Source: Streptomyces spinoverrucosus (GTDB taxonomy: Bacteria > Actinomycetota > Actinomycetes > Streptomycetales > Streptomycetaceae). Taken from it: a DNA stretch of 64,000 nucleotides. The stretch covers positions 186,001 through 250,000 of the forward strand of contig NZ_BJND01000019.1 of assembly GCF_006539505.1 (NCBI RefSeq), given 5' to 3'. Positions 8,815-18,319 of this stretch are shown here, piece after piece; within the stretch, counting starts at the first letter, position 1; every line of letters starts with the position of its first letter. Made by a program: the position numbers and the translations under genes. The notes beneath the pieces are model-generated. The model saw nothing but the letters and a program-made list of their open reading frames with translations. It had not been told where the DNA came from and did not search any database.

Positions 8815-9480
8815 ATGACGACCTTCGCCCTCGTCGGCGCCGGCCCCGGTCTCGGGCTTGCCACCGCCCGCCGCTTCGGAGCCGCCGGCCACACCGTCGC
8901 CCTCATCGCCCGCGACGCCGAGAAGCTGGACGGCCTGACGGCCGACCTCGCCCGTGACGGCATCCAGGCGCGCGGCTACACGGCCGACGTCCTCGACATC
9001 GAGTCCCTGACCGCGGCCCTGTACGCAACCGCGGCCGACCTGGGGCCCATCGAGATCCTCCAGTACAGCCCCGTGCCCCAGGCCCACTTCATGAAGCCGG
9101 TCCTCGACACGAGCGCCGACGACCTCGACGCCCCGCTCGCCTTCTCCGTCAAGGGCCCCGTCACCGCGGTGAACGTCGTCCTGCCCGGCATGCGTGAACT
9201 CGGCCGCGGCACCCTGCTGTTCGTCAACGGCTCCAGCGCCGTACGTCCCAACCCGAAGGTCGCCGGCACCTCGATCGCCTTCGCCGCCGAGAGCGCCTAC
9301 GCCCGCATGCTCCACGACACGCTCGCCCCGGCGAACATCCACGCCGCCCAGCTGATCATCCCGGGAGCCATCAGGCCCGACGTCGAGCACAGCAGCCCCG
9401 ACGTCCTGGCCCAGCGCCTGTACGACATCCACACCAAGCGGGACGGCTTCCGCCACTACTCCGAGCCTCTGCCCGACTAG
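8815..9480 (+). CDS. Short-chain dehydrogenase, atypical
   Basis: SDR-fold protein of 221 residues with the N-terminal cofactor motif VGAGPGLGLATARRFG. The rest is unusual: the NNAG motif is replaced by LQYSPVPQ, and the catalytic YxxxK is not evident (ESAYARMLHDTL has Tyr but Leu at the Lys position), though VNGSSA supplies a serine. It may therefore bind NAD(P) without classical catalysis, or use a shifted site. ATG 8815 follows AAGGAC; the frame extends upstream to 8767 without a ribosome site. Such SDRs commonly neighbour MmyB-like regulators, which supports co-regulation with the gene at 6659. Confidence 0.8.
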   Translation: MTTFALVGAGPGLGLATARRFGAAGHTVALIARDAEKLDGLTADLARDGIQARGYTADVLDIESLTAALYATAADLGPIEILQYSPVPQAHFMKPVLDTSADDLDAPLAFSVKGPVTAVNVVLPGMRELGRGTLLFVNGSSAVRPNPKVAGTSIAFAAESAYARMLHDTLAPANIHAAQLIIPGAIRPDVEHSSPDVLAQRLYDIHTKRDGFRHYSEPLPD

Positions 9481-9495
9481 CCACAGGACGACCCC

Positions 9496-10023
9496 GTGAA
9501 CCCCGCCCCCCTCCGCGCTCTCGCCCGCGTGGTCCCGGCCGCCGCCCTGCTGCTGGTCATGACCGCCTGCGCCGACGATTCCCCGCCCTCCTCCGCCTCC
9601 TCCGCCTCCGAGCCCGCGTCGCCGCAGGCTTCGACGGCCCCGGCAGCCACCACACCGACCGGCAGGACAACCGCGATGAACATCCGGCTCACCCTCGACG
9701 GCCACCACATCGCCGCCACCCTGAACGACAGCCCCACGGCCCGCGACTTCGCCGCCCAGCTCCCCCTGACCCTCTCCCTGCGCGACCTCAACCAGGCCGA
9801 GAAGATCGCCGATCTGCCCCGGAAGCTGTCCACCTCCGGCGCCCCGGAAGGCGCCGATCCCGAGGTCGGTGACCTGGCGTACTACGCCCCCTGGAACCAG
9901 CTCGCCACCTACTACCGCGACGCCCCGTACGCGACCGGCCTGGTCATCCTCGGGCACATGGCCGACGGCGGCGCCGAGCAGCTCGCCACCGCCGACGAGA
10001 TCACCATCGAAGCCGCGCCCTGA
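9496..10023 (+). CDS. Secreted lipoprotein with cyclophilin-like domain
   Basis: Lipoprotein of 175 residues starting at GTG 9496. The signal peptide ends in a lipobox VMTAC with Cys25, followed by a Ser/Pro/Ala-rich linker to about residue 58. The folded part (about 60-175: MNIRLTLDGHHIAATLNDSP to ATADEITIEAAP) matches the cyclophilin-like (Cyclophil_like2, TM1367-type) family by its DLAYYAPWNQLATYYRD core. Cytoplasmic members are often encoded beside oxidoreductases; the lipoprotein form puts it outside the membrane. Function is unknown. It lies 15 bases behind the SDR, probably in the same transcript. Confidence 0.75.
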   Translation: MNPAPLRALARVVPAAALLLVMTACADDSPPSSASSASEPASPQASTAPAATTPTGRTTAMNIRLTLDGHHIAATLNDSPTARDFAAQLPLTLSLRDLNQAEKIADLPRKLSTSGAPEGADPEVGDLAYYAPWNQLATYYRDAPYATGLVILGHMADGGAEQLATADEITIEAAP

Positions 10024-10053
10024 CTCGCCCCACCGCTCGCCCGTACATGAAGG

Positions 10054-10071
10054 GGGGAGGAGATCCTCCCC
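10054..10071. promoter_or_regulatory. Palindromic operator candidate B
   Basis: GGGGAGGAGATCCTCCCC is a palindrome with perfect 8-bp arms around a central GA, 120 bases upstream of the CmrA-like pump at 10191. It is the best-formed member of the GGGGAG-N6-CTCCCC set and the strongest support for a shared regulator. Confidence 0.6.
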
Positions 10072-10190
10072 TTTTCGTCCGGTTCGCTGCATGGAACCGT
10101 CGAAGACGTGCCGCGCCGTCCACTGTCCGCCGCGACGGCTTCAGCCGCCACCATGATCCCCCGTTTTCCACGCAAGGAAAGACCACACGT

Positions 10191-11447
10191 ATGCCTTCCG
10201 CGTCCGGGACGACCCCCGGCAAGCTCCCCTTCGTCGTCTGGGTGCTCGCCGCCGGCACCTTCCTGATGGGGACCACCGAGTTCGTCGTCGCCGGCCTGCT
10301 GCCGGAGCTGGCCGGTGACCTGGGCGTCAGCGTCTCCCACGCCGGCCTGCTGATCACCGCCTTCGCCATCGGCATGATCGTCGGCGCGCCCACCATGGCC
10401 ATGGCGACCCTGCGCCTGCCTCAGCGCCGGACGCTGATCCTGGCCCTGTCCGTGTTCTGCCTCGGACATCTCGTCGCCGCCCTCAGCACGTCCTTCACGA
10501 TCGTCCTCGCGGCCCGCGTCGTCACGGCCCTGGCCACCGGAGCGTTCTGGTCCGTCGGCTTCGTCGTCGCCACCACCGCCGCAGGCCCGCACAACGCCAC
10601 CCGCGCCACGGGCGTCATGATCGGAGGGCTGACCCTGGCCAACGTCGTCGGCGTGCCGATCGGCTCGTTCGCCGGCCAGTTCACCGGCTGGCGCGGCCCC
10701 TTCTGGGCCCTGGCCGTCCTCTCCGGGCTCGCCGCCGTGTTCATCGGCCGCTTCATCCCGGTCCGGGAGCAGCGAGTCGAGGTGTCCGTCCGGGCCGAGG
10801 TCGGGGCTCTGCGCCAGGGCCGGCTGTGGCTGGCGCTCGGCGCCGCGATGCTGATCATGGGCGGTGTCCTGGCGACGTACACCTATGTCACGCCGCTGCT
10901 GACCGACCGCGCGGGCGTCCCCGCAGGCGCCGTACCGCTCGTCCTCATCGCCTTCGGCGTCGGCGCCCTGGGCGGCACCACCACGGGTGGCCGCCTGGGC
11001 GACCGGCGTCCGATGGTCACCACCATCACGGCCGCCGCGGCTACGGCTCTGGTCCTGTTCCTGATGATCCCGCTGTCCGGCAATCCGGTGACAGCGACCC
11101 TCCTTGTCTTCCTCATGGGCCTGACCGGCTTCACGGTCAACCCGGTCGTCACCGCCCTCGCCATGCGCTTCGCGGGTGACGCGCCCACCCTCACCTCGGC
11201 GCTGACGACCTCCGCCTTCAACACCGGCATCGCCGCCGGTTCGGCGATCGCGGGTACGGCCCTGGACTCCTCCCTCGGCCTGACCGGCCCGCCCCTGGTC
11301 GGCACCGTCATCGCCGTCCTCACGCTGCTGCCCCTGATCGCCCTCGCCGTCCACGGCCCGTACCACAAGGGCCGGATCGTGGCCCGGAGCAGCGCTCCCG
11401 CGCAACGGCGACGCGACGAACCCGCGCAGGTGCCGTCGCAGCACTGA
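10191..11447 (+). CDS. MFS drug efflux transporter, CmrA/Cmx-like
   Basis: Twelve-span major facilitator of 418 residues, DHA1-type, closest to the chloramphenicol-exporter Cmx/CmrA group. The N-terminal half has LPFVVWVLAAGTFLMGTTEF and the family motif-A-like loop after span 2; a short basic tail follows span 12. ATG 10191 has AAGGAAAG upstream; earlier in-frame codons from 10047 run through operator candidate B and are rejected. A close paralogue is encoded at 13991-15241 on the opposite strand, also behind a copy of the palindrome. Substrate is unknown; export of a toxic small molecule is the usual role. Confidence 0.88.
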   Translation: MPSASGTTPGKLPFVVWVLAAGTFLMGTTEFVVAGLLPELAGDLGVSVSHAGLLITAFAIGMIVGAPTMAMATLRLPQRRTLILALSVFCLGHLVAALSTSFTIVLAARVVTALATGAFWSVGFVVATTAAGPHNATRATGVMIGGLTLANVVGVPIGSFAGQFTGWRGPFWALAVLSGLAAVFIGRFIPVREQRVEVSVRAEVGALRQGRLWLALGAAMLIMGGVLATYTYVTPLLTDRAGVPAGAVPLVLIAFGVGALGGTTTGGRLGDRRPMVTTITAAAATALVLFLMIPLSGNPVTATLLVFLMGLTGFTVNPVVTALAMRFAGDAPTLTSALTTSAFNTGIAAGSAIAGTALDSSLGLTGPPLVGTVIAVLTLLPLIALAVHGPYHKGRIVARSSAPAQRRRDEPAQVPSQH

Positions 11448-11504
11448 CTCAAGCCTGATCCGCGTACTGCCGACGACGTACCGGCAAGCGAGAGGACTCC
11501 GCAC

Positions 11505-12271
11505 ATGACTGTGAGCAGCACGGGCTTCACCGGGAAGGCGGCCTTCGTGACCGGAGCCGGCTCCGGCATCGGCCGCGTGACTGCCGGCGCCTTCGCCCGG
11601 GCAGGTGCCCGCGTCGCCCTCGCCGACCTGTCCGCGGACGGCCTCCAAAGACCGCACGGCTCATCGAGGAAGTGGGCGGACAGGCCCTGGCCCTCGCTTG
11701 CGACGTCACCAGCGAAGACGATGTGCGGTCCGCGCTGGACGACACCGTCCAGGCGTTCGGACGACTGGACGTCGCCTTCAACAACGCCGGCGTCGAGCAG
11801 CCGGTCAAATCGGCCGCGGACATCACGAAGGACGAGTGGGACCGTGTGGTCGGCGTCAGCCTGACCGGAATGTTCCTGTGCATGAAGCACCAGATCCCCT
11901 GATGCTCCAGCCGGGGGGGGCGGCGCGATCGTCAACGCCTCGTCAGGCGCCGGCGGCAAGGCTTCAAGGGACAGGCGGCCTACGCCGCCGCCAAGCACGG
12001 CGTCATCGGCCTGACCCGCTCCACCGCCCTCGACTACGCGGCGTCCAACGTCCGCGTCAACGCGGTCTGCCCCGGCATCATCGACACCGAGATGATCGAG
12101 CGCTTCGCCGAAAGCACACCCGGAGGGCGGGACGCCCTGGTCGCGGACGAGCCGATCGGACGCCTGGGCACACCGGAAGAGATCGCAGCCGCCGTCCTCT
12201 GGCTCTGCTCGGACGCCGCCTCCTTCGCCACCGGCCACGCCATGGTCGTCGACGGCGGACAAACCGTCTGA
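11505..12271 (+). pseudogene. Short-chain dehydrogenase with several frameshifts
   Basis: A complete SDR can be read across three frames: TGAGSGIGRV cofactor motif, then [35 protein letters not shown] (Tyr/Lys pair) and the C-terminal [12 protein letters not shown]. The frame breaks near 11650, 11898 and again around 11920-11965; each is repaired by adding one base, mostly in C or G runs. The neighbour at 12369 is an intact paralogue. Either real decay or uncorrected indels in the sequence; the homopolymer contexts make sequence error quite possible. If intact it would be a 250-residue NAD(P) oxidoreductase. Confidence 0.75.
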
Positions 12272-12368
12272 CGGCGTCGCGGCAAGGCGTCGTGCCGCCG
12301 CGGTTCATCCAGGCACCCCTGACATCAGTCGTGCCGCCACATCTCCCCAGCTGAAGGGATAACACCAC

Positions 12369-13136
12369 GTGAATCCCACATACGACTTCAACGGCCAGGT
12401 CGCCCTCGTCACCGGCGCCGGCGCCGGTATGGGCCTGGCGACCGCCCGCGCGTTCGCCTGGTCCGGAGCCGCCGTCGCCCTCACCGATATCGACGAAGCG
12501 GCCCTGAACGCTGCCGCGAAGGAACTCACCGACGCCGGCCACCAAGCCCTCGCCCTCACCTGCGACGTCGGCGACGAGGACCAGGTCGCCGCCGCCGTCG
12601 ACCGTACGGTCGAGACCTTCGGCCGCCTCGACATGGCCTACAACAACGCCGGCATCCAGATCCCGCCCAGCGACGCCGCCGACGAGCCCGCCGAGCGGTT
12701 CGACCGTGTCAACGCCGTCAACCTGCGCGGCGTGTGGGCCTGCATGAAGCACGAGCTGCGACACATGCGTGCCCAGGGCAGCGGCGCGATCGTCAACTGC
12801 TCCTCCCTGGGCGGCCTGGTCGGCCTGCCCGGTCGCGCCTCGTACCACGCCTCCAAGCACGGAGTCATCGGCCTGACGAGCAGCGCGGCACTCGAATACG
12901 CCCCCCGAGGCATCCGCATCAACGCCGTCTGCCCGGGCACCATCGACACCCCCATGGTCAGCGACATGATCGCCAAGGGAGAACTCGACCGCGCCGAGGC
13001 CGAGGCCAACCAGCCCATCAACCGGCTCGGCACCGCCGAGGAGATCGCCCAGGCGGTCCTGTGGCTGTGCAGCCCCGGAGCGAGTTTCGTCGTCGGTGTC
13101 GCCCTCCCCGTGGACGGTGGCTACGTCGCCCGCTGA
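12369..13136 (+). CDS. Short-chain dehydrogenase/reductase (SDR)
   Basis: Classical SDR of 255 residues with all hallmarks: TGAGAGMGLATARAF near residue 13, the NNAG motif, serine in VNCSSLGG, YHASKHG catalytic Tyr/Lys and a C-terminal GVALPVDGGYVAR. The start is GTG 12369 with GAAGGGAT upstream. It is a paralogue of the broken SDR immediately before it and precedes a cupin 36 bases downstream, so the three probably form one transcript. Substrate unknown; cyclic-alcohol/ketone dehydrogenase-like by overall appearance. Confidence 0.88.
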   Translation: MNPTYDFNGQVALVTGAGAGMGLATARAFAWSGAAVALTDIDEAALNAAAKELTDAGHQALALTCDVGDEDQVAAAVDRTVETFGRLDMAYNNAGIQIPPSDAADEPAERFDRVNAVNLRGVWACMKHELRHMRAQGSGAIVNCSSLGGLVGLPGRASYHASKHGVIGLTSSAALEYAPRGIRINAVCPGTIDTPMVSDMIAKGELDRAEAEANQPINRLGTAEEIAQAVLWLCSPGASFVVGVALPVDGGYVAR

Positions 13137-13172
13137 AGACAGCCCACGCAGGAAGGAGAGCTGAGAGACATC

Positions 13173-13586
13173 ATGGAATTCATCAAGCAGCAGCCCAGCA
13201 GCAAGGCCCCGGCGGACTGGTTCACCGGCGACGTGTGGTGGGACGTCATCGTGGCCGGCCAGGAGCCGTCGAGGATGCGCGCCAACCTGGTCCGCTTCTC
13301 GCCTGGTGCCCGCACCAACTGGCACTCCCACACCCTGGGCCAGACCCTGCACGTCGTTTCCGGCATCGCCCTGATCGGCACCCGGGACGGCACCGTCTTC
13401 GAGGCCCACCCCGGGGAGACCGTGGCCTGCCCGCCGAACGAGGAACACTGGCACGGCGCCGCCCCCGACCGGTTCATGGAACACATCGCCCTGTGGGAGG
13501 GCACAGGCGACGGCACCCCCGAGACCACGTGGGCCGAGCCGGTCTCCGACCAGCAGTACAACGGCCGCCGCACCCGCGACCAGTAG
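13173..13586 (+). CDS. Cupin-domain protein, (R)-mandelonitrile lyase-like
   Basis: Single-domain cupin of 137 residues. Metal ligands are visible as H51, H53 and Q57 in WHSHTLGQTLHV and a later histidine in EEHWHGAAPDRF, the arrangement of the manganese cupins that include bacterial hydroxynitrile lyases. The opening FTGDVWWDVIV is typical of this subgroup. AGGAAGGAGA lies upstream of the start. Close linkage to SDRs suggests a small-molecule modification route; the actual reaction is unknown, since most relatives are uncharacterised. Confidence 0.82.
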   Translation: MEFIKQQPSSKAPADWFTGDVWWDVIVAGQEPSRMRANLVRFSPGARTNWHSHTLGQTLHVVSGIALIGTRDGTVFEAHPGETVACPPNEEHWHGAAPDRFMEHIALWEGTGDGTPETTWAEPVSDQQYNGRRTRDQ

Positions 13587-13616
13587 CCCCGGCCCATCCA
13601 TCACGCAACCGGGGCT
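13585..13616 (+). terminator. Stem-loop terminator after the cupin gene
   Basis: 8-bp stem AGCCCCGG / CCGGGGCT with a 16-base loop, starting at the cupin stop codon. It lacks a strong T-run, as is usual in Streptomyces. Confidence 0.5.
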
Positions 13617-13755
13617 CACTCAGGGCATCACGGCGTCCCGGGGAGGGCCGCCTGCCTCGCCTCGCGCGCCAGGGCCCCGAAGACGTCGGTCAGTCGCTCC
13701 TGGTGGAGTTGGTCGAGGCCGCCGCCATACACTGGTCCAGCCGTGGAGGACCGCC
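13617..13755 (-). other. Gene-free stretch, possible C-terminal remnant on minus strand
   Basis: On the minus strand, codons from about 13743 to 13628 read GGLDQLHQERLTDVFGALAR followed by EARQAALPGTP and a stop, which looks like a helical protein C-terminus fused to the xdhC remnant. Its parent family could not be recognised. Nothing else is seen. Confidence 0.2.
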
Positions 13756-13950
13756 ATGCTGAACATCGCGGACACCTCGCACCGCTGGTGCCGCAAGGCA
13801 CGCCCCTTCGCCCTGGCAACCGTCGTCGACGTGCACGGCAGCGCCCCTCTGCCGATCGGTACGTCGGTCGCGGTGAACGAGGACGGCAACGCCGTCGGCA
13901 GTCGCCGTGGCACAGGTCGTGGACGGCTCGTGCTCTGTCGGTCCGCGAGC
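13756..13950 (+). pseudogene. xdhC remnant with internal deletion
   Basis: The first 50 codons (MLNIADTSHRWC to NEDGNAVGS) are nearly identical in protein and very similar in DNA to the start of the intact xdhC at 19479 on the minus strand. The match then jumps: VAVAQVVDGS corresponds to the VAQVVDGPEG part of xdhC about 75 codons later, after which the frame is lost. This is a second, decayed copy of a molybdoenzyme maturation gene with an internal deletion, lying far from any molybdoenzyme subunits on this side. Confidence 0.8.
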
Positions 13951-13990
13951 GTGACCGGCTGCTCGCGCGTGGGACGAGCCAAGCGCCGCG

Positions 13991-15241
13991 TCAGCCAATG
14001 GCCTTGGTGCCGCACCCGATCGACTGGTCTGCGGCTGCTCGGAGTTGAGGCGGGGGCGTCTCGGAGCGGGTGGCGCGCATCAGTGCGAGTGCGGTCAGCG
14101 GTATGAGGGTGAGGGCGGCCGCCACTGTGCCGACCAGCGGGGGCCCGGCTTGCCCCAGCGGTGAGGTCAGGGCGACGCCCGCCGTCCAGGAGCCGATGGC
14201 GATGCCCACGTTGGGTGCCGCGCCGCTGACGCCGGAGACGAGGGTGGGCGCGGAACCGGCGAAGCGCAGGGCCAGTGCGCCGAGCGCCGGACTCGCCGCG
14301 AAGCCTGTCGTCCCCATGAGTGTCACCAGGACGACGGCTGCCACGGGGCTCGGGGAGAACAAGGTCAACAACAGCAGGACCAGTGCGGTCGTGGCGGCGG
14401 CCGTGATGAGCGTGGCAAGGGGGCGACGGTCGCCCAGGCGCCCGCCGACCGTGGTGCCCACCAGGGCGCCCAGGCCGTAGCCGGTCAGGACCATGGGCAC
14501 GGCTCCAGCGGAGATGCCGGCCCGCTCGGTGAGCAGGGGCGAGATGTAGGTGTACGTCGCCAGGACACCGCCCATCAGCAGCGTCATGGCACTCAGCGTC
14601 AGCCAGACCCGGACATCCCGCAGCGCGGTGAACTCGGCCCGGACGGAAGGCGCTTCGCGCCGCTCGTCGGCAGGGATGAACCGGCCGATGACGGCCGCCG
14701 CGCCGGCTGACAGCGCGGCCAGCACCCAGAACGGCCCGCGCCAGCCCGACAACTGACCCAGCCAGGCGCCCAGCGGTACGCCGGCCACGGTGGCCACGGT
14801 CGCACCTCCCAGGAGCATGCCCAGGGCCCGTGACGTCGCCGCCGGTCCTGCCGCGGTCGTGGCCACGACCGCGCCGACGGACCAGAAGGTCCCGGTGGCC
14901 AGTGCGGTCACCACGCGGGCCGCGAGTACGAGCGCGAAGGACGAGCTGAGCGCGGCGACCAGGTGGCCGAGGGCGAAGACGACGAGCGCGAGGATCAGCG
15001 TGGAGCGCCGGGGCAGGTGCAGCGTCGCGACAGCCATCACCGGCGCCCCGGCGATCATGCCTGCCGCGAACGCTGTGATCAGCAGACCTGCCTGAGACAA
15101 GGAGACATTCAGATCATCGGCGATCTCGGGCAGCAGGCCCGCGATGACGAATTCGGTGGTGCCCATGAGAAACGTTCCGGCGGACAACGCAAGGACGACG
15201 AAAGGCAGTTTGCGGGGTCGGTCGTCGGTCGTGGGTGACAT
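13991..15241 (-). CDS. MFS drug efflux transporter, CmrA/Cmx-like, second copy
   Basis: Twelve-span MFS exporter of 416 residues, strongly similar over its whole length to the pump at 10191 (both share AGTFLMGTTEF, AGLLITAFA, LVAALS, ARVVTALATG). The start is ATG 15241 (MSPTTDDRPRKLPFVV) with GAGAA about ten bases upstream; an extension to 15304 is open but lacks a ribosome site. Operator candidate C lies about 90 bases upstream. Two paralogous pumps each behind the same palindrome suggest duplication of a pump plus promoter, or independent recruitment to one regulon. Confidence 0.87.
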   Translation of the reverse strand: MSPTTDDRPRKLPFVVLALSAGTFLMGTTEFVIAGLLPEIADDLNVSLSQAGLLITAFAAGMIAGAPVMAVATLHLPRRSTLILALVVFALGHLVAALSSSFALVLAARVVTALATGTFWSVGAVVATTAAGPAATSRALGMLLGGATVATVAGVPLGAWLGQLSGWRGPFWVLAALSAGAAAVIGRFIPADERREAPSVRAEFTALRDVRVWLTLSAMTLLMGGVLATYTYISPLLTERAGISAGAVPMVLTGYGLGALVGTTVGGRLGDRRPLATLITAAATTALVLLLLTLFSPSPVAAVVLVTLMGTTGFAASPALGALALRFAGSAPTLVSGVSGAAPNVGIAIGSWTAGVALTSPLGQAGPPLVGTVAAALTLIPLTALALMRATRSETPPPQLRAAADQSIGCGTKAIG

Positions 15242-15328
15242 TCGGTGGGATTCTCTTTTCAGGGCCACGTGCGACCGCGGCGGGGTGGGGACGCCGTAGA
15301 GCATCGCACCGCACGGGCGTTCTGTGAG

Positions 15329-15346
15329 GGGGAGGAATTTCTCCCT
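15329..15346. promoter_or_regulatory. Palindromic operator candidate C
   Basis: GGGGAG, spacer GAATTT, then CTCCCT (one mismatch to CTCCCC), about 90 bases upstream of the minus-strand CmrA-like pump. Same arm spacing as sites A and B. Confidence 0.55.
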
Positions 15347-15407
15347 GCTAGATGCGGTAGAGGCTGCGTCGGCTTCAGACTGCCCCCGACATCGATGGGC
15401 CGGACAC

Positions 15408-16262
<855 letters not shown>

Positions 16263-16266
<4 letters not shown>

Positions 16267-16319
16267 GGGCGCCTCTCGGAGTCCCGGTCGGCGCCGGTGA
16301 TGGAGATGACCTTGCTCAT
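16263..16319 (-). CDS. Possible 18-residue leader peptide
   Basis: MSKVISITGADRDSERRP is preceded by AAGGAAAC and its stop overlaps the ATG of the downstream membrane gene (ATGA). This suggests translational coupling. No known family; real translation is unproven. Confidence 0.35.
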
Positions 16320-16398
16320 CGTTTCCTTGCGTTCCGTCAACGGTTTCAATGACCACGCAGAGGAATTGCCAAGGCGTGATCCATCAGCGAGAAATAGC

Positions 16399-16486
16399 TC
16401 GATCCCGACCCTCACACGCGGGCGCGGGCACGAAAAGAGGAGGAATTCATCCGGGAAGAAGAACATCCGGGGAGGAAACTTCCCCC
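16399..16486 (+). repeat. Duplicated leader of the MmyB-like regulator, with operator-like site D
   Basis: This stretch repeats the leader found on the minus strand at 7563-7655 (blocks CTCACACGCG, CGAAAAG, ACATCCGGGGAGGAAA) but is followed by the tail of a broken protease gene instead of a regulator. Within it, 16469-16486 reads GGGGAG, spacer GAAACT, TCCCCC, a weakened copy of the palindrome. It marks a rearrangement junction near 16490. Confidence 0.6.
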
Positions 16487-16487
16487 T

Positions 16488-17292
16488 TTACCGGGCGCGA
16501 TGCGACGGCTGCACGGACACGGACCGTGTCCGGCCCGGTGCGTCGGCCCAGGCGCCTTGGGCGGCGAGGGCGCGCAGTCGATCGGCGGCCAGGGCGTGCC
16601 CCGTCTCCGGGTGGGTGGCCGAGTGGGCGAAGACCATCCCGTCCACCTGCCCGTCCGTGGTCAGCAGCGGTCCGCCCATCGAGGCCGGCGGCGTCCATCG
16701 GGTCTCCCTCGTCGCGGCCCGTAGGCCGAGGCCGCCGTCGTGCGGGTATCCGGCGACCACGGGGGGCGGAGCTGCCTCGCGTCGCGTCGTCCTCGGCGAG
16801 GGAGATGGCCGGGGCATCCAGCCCGGGGACGCGCAGCACCGTGGCGCCCGTGCCCGGGGCGTACAGGACGACGGTCGCGGGCAGCGACTGCTCCACTCCG
16901 CCGAGCGGACCCACGGACGGTCCGCGCCGGCGACGACATGGGCGTTGGTCATCGCCAGGCCGTCGCCGTAGACGAACCGCTGCCCTCGGAGCCCCGCCCG
17001 GTGTCGCCGACCTGTCCGGTGACCTTCACCGTGCTCTGCTGCGCGACGCGGGTCGCCGTGGCGGTCACGGCGTCGCCGGAGGGCTCGGTTGTCGACCCGC
17101 GTATCTGATGCTGCATGGCGGTCAAGGTGTACGGGGATCCCAGGGCCGCGTTCCCCGTGATCCGTACGACGCCGAGCAGGGCAGCCGTGTTCACGGCCGC
17201 CGAGGAGTGGCCGACTCCGTCGAGGACCCAGAGCAGAAGAGCCAGGTCACTCCGGCGGAACCCAAGAAATGCAGCGGCGAGCAGTGGGATCT
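16488..17292 (-). pseudogene. MarP/trypsin-like serine protease remnant
   Basis: Across several frames one can read a membrane/linker part (ALLLWVLDGVGHSSAAVNT), STVKVTGQVGDTGRGSEG, the histidine motif MTNAHVVAGADRPWV, LPATVVLYAPGTGATVLRV, VAGYPHDGG and GGPLLTTDGQVDGMVFAHS, the order found in actinobacterial MarP-type periplasmic proteases. The catalytic GNSGG is missing: PPASMGGPLL stands at that point, because the segment before it has been deleted. At least three single-base frame changes are also present (near 16975, 16905 and 16775). Non-functional. Confidence 0.7.
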
Positions 17293-17330
17293 TTTCTCCC
17301 AGGAGGGCTTTTGTCCCAGGAGAGAATTGC

Positions 17331-18319
17331 TCAGCCTCCGATCGCTGACATCGGGCGATCCGGCTGGACGAAGGTCGGGGCGTCCAGGCCCGCGCCCGCC
17401 TTCTTGCCCCACATCGCCTCGCGCCAGAGCCGCGCGATCTCCTCGTCCGGGGCGCCCGCGCGCAGGGCCGCGCGCAGGTCGGTCTCCTCGCGGGCGAAGA
17501 GACAGGTTCGTATCTGGCCGTCGGCGGTGAGCCGGGTCGGTCGCAGGCCGCGCAGAACGGGCGGGTGACGGAGGCGATGACGCCCACGACGTGCGGGCCA
17601 CCGTCGACCAGCCAGCGCTCCGCCGGGGCCGAGCCACGGGCCTCGTCGCCCTCGGGGCTGAGGTCGAAGCGGGTGCGCAGGGAGGTCAGGATGTCCCCGG
17701 CCGTGATCATGCCGTCGCGCTTCCAGCCGTGCTGGGCGTCCAGCGGCATCTGCTCGATGAACCGCAGTTCGTAGTCGTGCTCGACCGCCCAGGCCAGCAG
17801 GTCGGGCGCCTCGTCGTCGTTCAGGCCCGGCATCAGGACCGAGTTGACCTTCACCGGGGTCAGGCCCGCCTGACGGGCGGCGTGCAGGCCCTCGATGACG
17901 TCCTTGTGGCGGTCACGGCGGGTGAGGGTCCCGAAGACGTCCGGGCGCAGAGTGTCCAGGGAGACGTTCACCCGGTCCAGGCCCGCCGCCTTCAGGGCGG
18001 ACGCGGTGCGCTTGAGGCCGATGCCGTTCGTCGTCAGGGACATCTGCGGACGCGGGGGCAGGGCGGCGACCCGCTCCACGATGCCGACCAGGCCGGGGCG
18101 CAGCAGGGGCTCGCCGCCGGTGAAGCGGACCTCCTCGATGCCGAGGGAGGTGACGGCGATGTCGATCAGGCGGACGATCTCGTCGTCCGTGAGCAGGTCG
18201 CCCTTGCCCAGCCACTGCAGGCCCTCCTCGGGCATGCAGTACGTGCAGCGCAGGTTGCACCGGTCGGTCAGTGAGACCCTCAGGTCGGTGGCCTGCCGGC
18301 CGTAGGTGTCGATCAGCAC
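17331..18319 (-). pseudogene. moaA: MoaA, GTP 3',8-cyclase, interrupted by one frameshift
   Basis: Radical-SAM enzyme of molybdopterin synthesis. From GTG 18319 it has the SAM cluster motif CNLRCTYC, EVRFTGGEPLL, LTTNG, and the C-terminal cluster motif beginning FCAACDR. There the frame breaks near 17540; adding one base restores [20 protein letters not shown] and the C-terminus PMSAIGG, including the conserved terminal Gly-Gly. The GTG overlaps the last codons of xdhC, so the two are translationally coupled. Only one base is wrong in an otherwise perfect gene, so a sequence error is a serious possibility. Confidence 0.85.

Noticed and set aside
9912..11657. 581-codon minus-strand frame opposite the CmrA-like pump
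   Set aside because: Repetitive Gly/Glu/Arg composition and overlap with an obvious membrane transporter.
17286..17325. Another copy of the GGGGAG palindrome after moaA
   Set aside because: Repeats of TCCCAGGAG and a shared TTTTGTCCC with site F are present, but the arms do not fit the N6 spacing; too weak to list as an operator.
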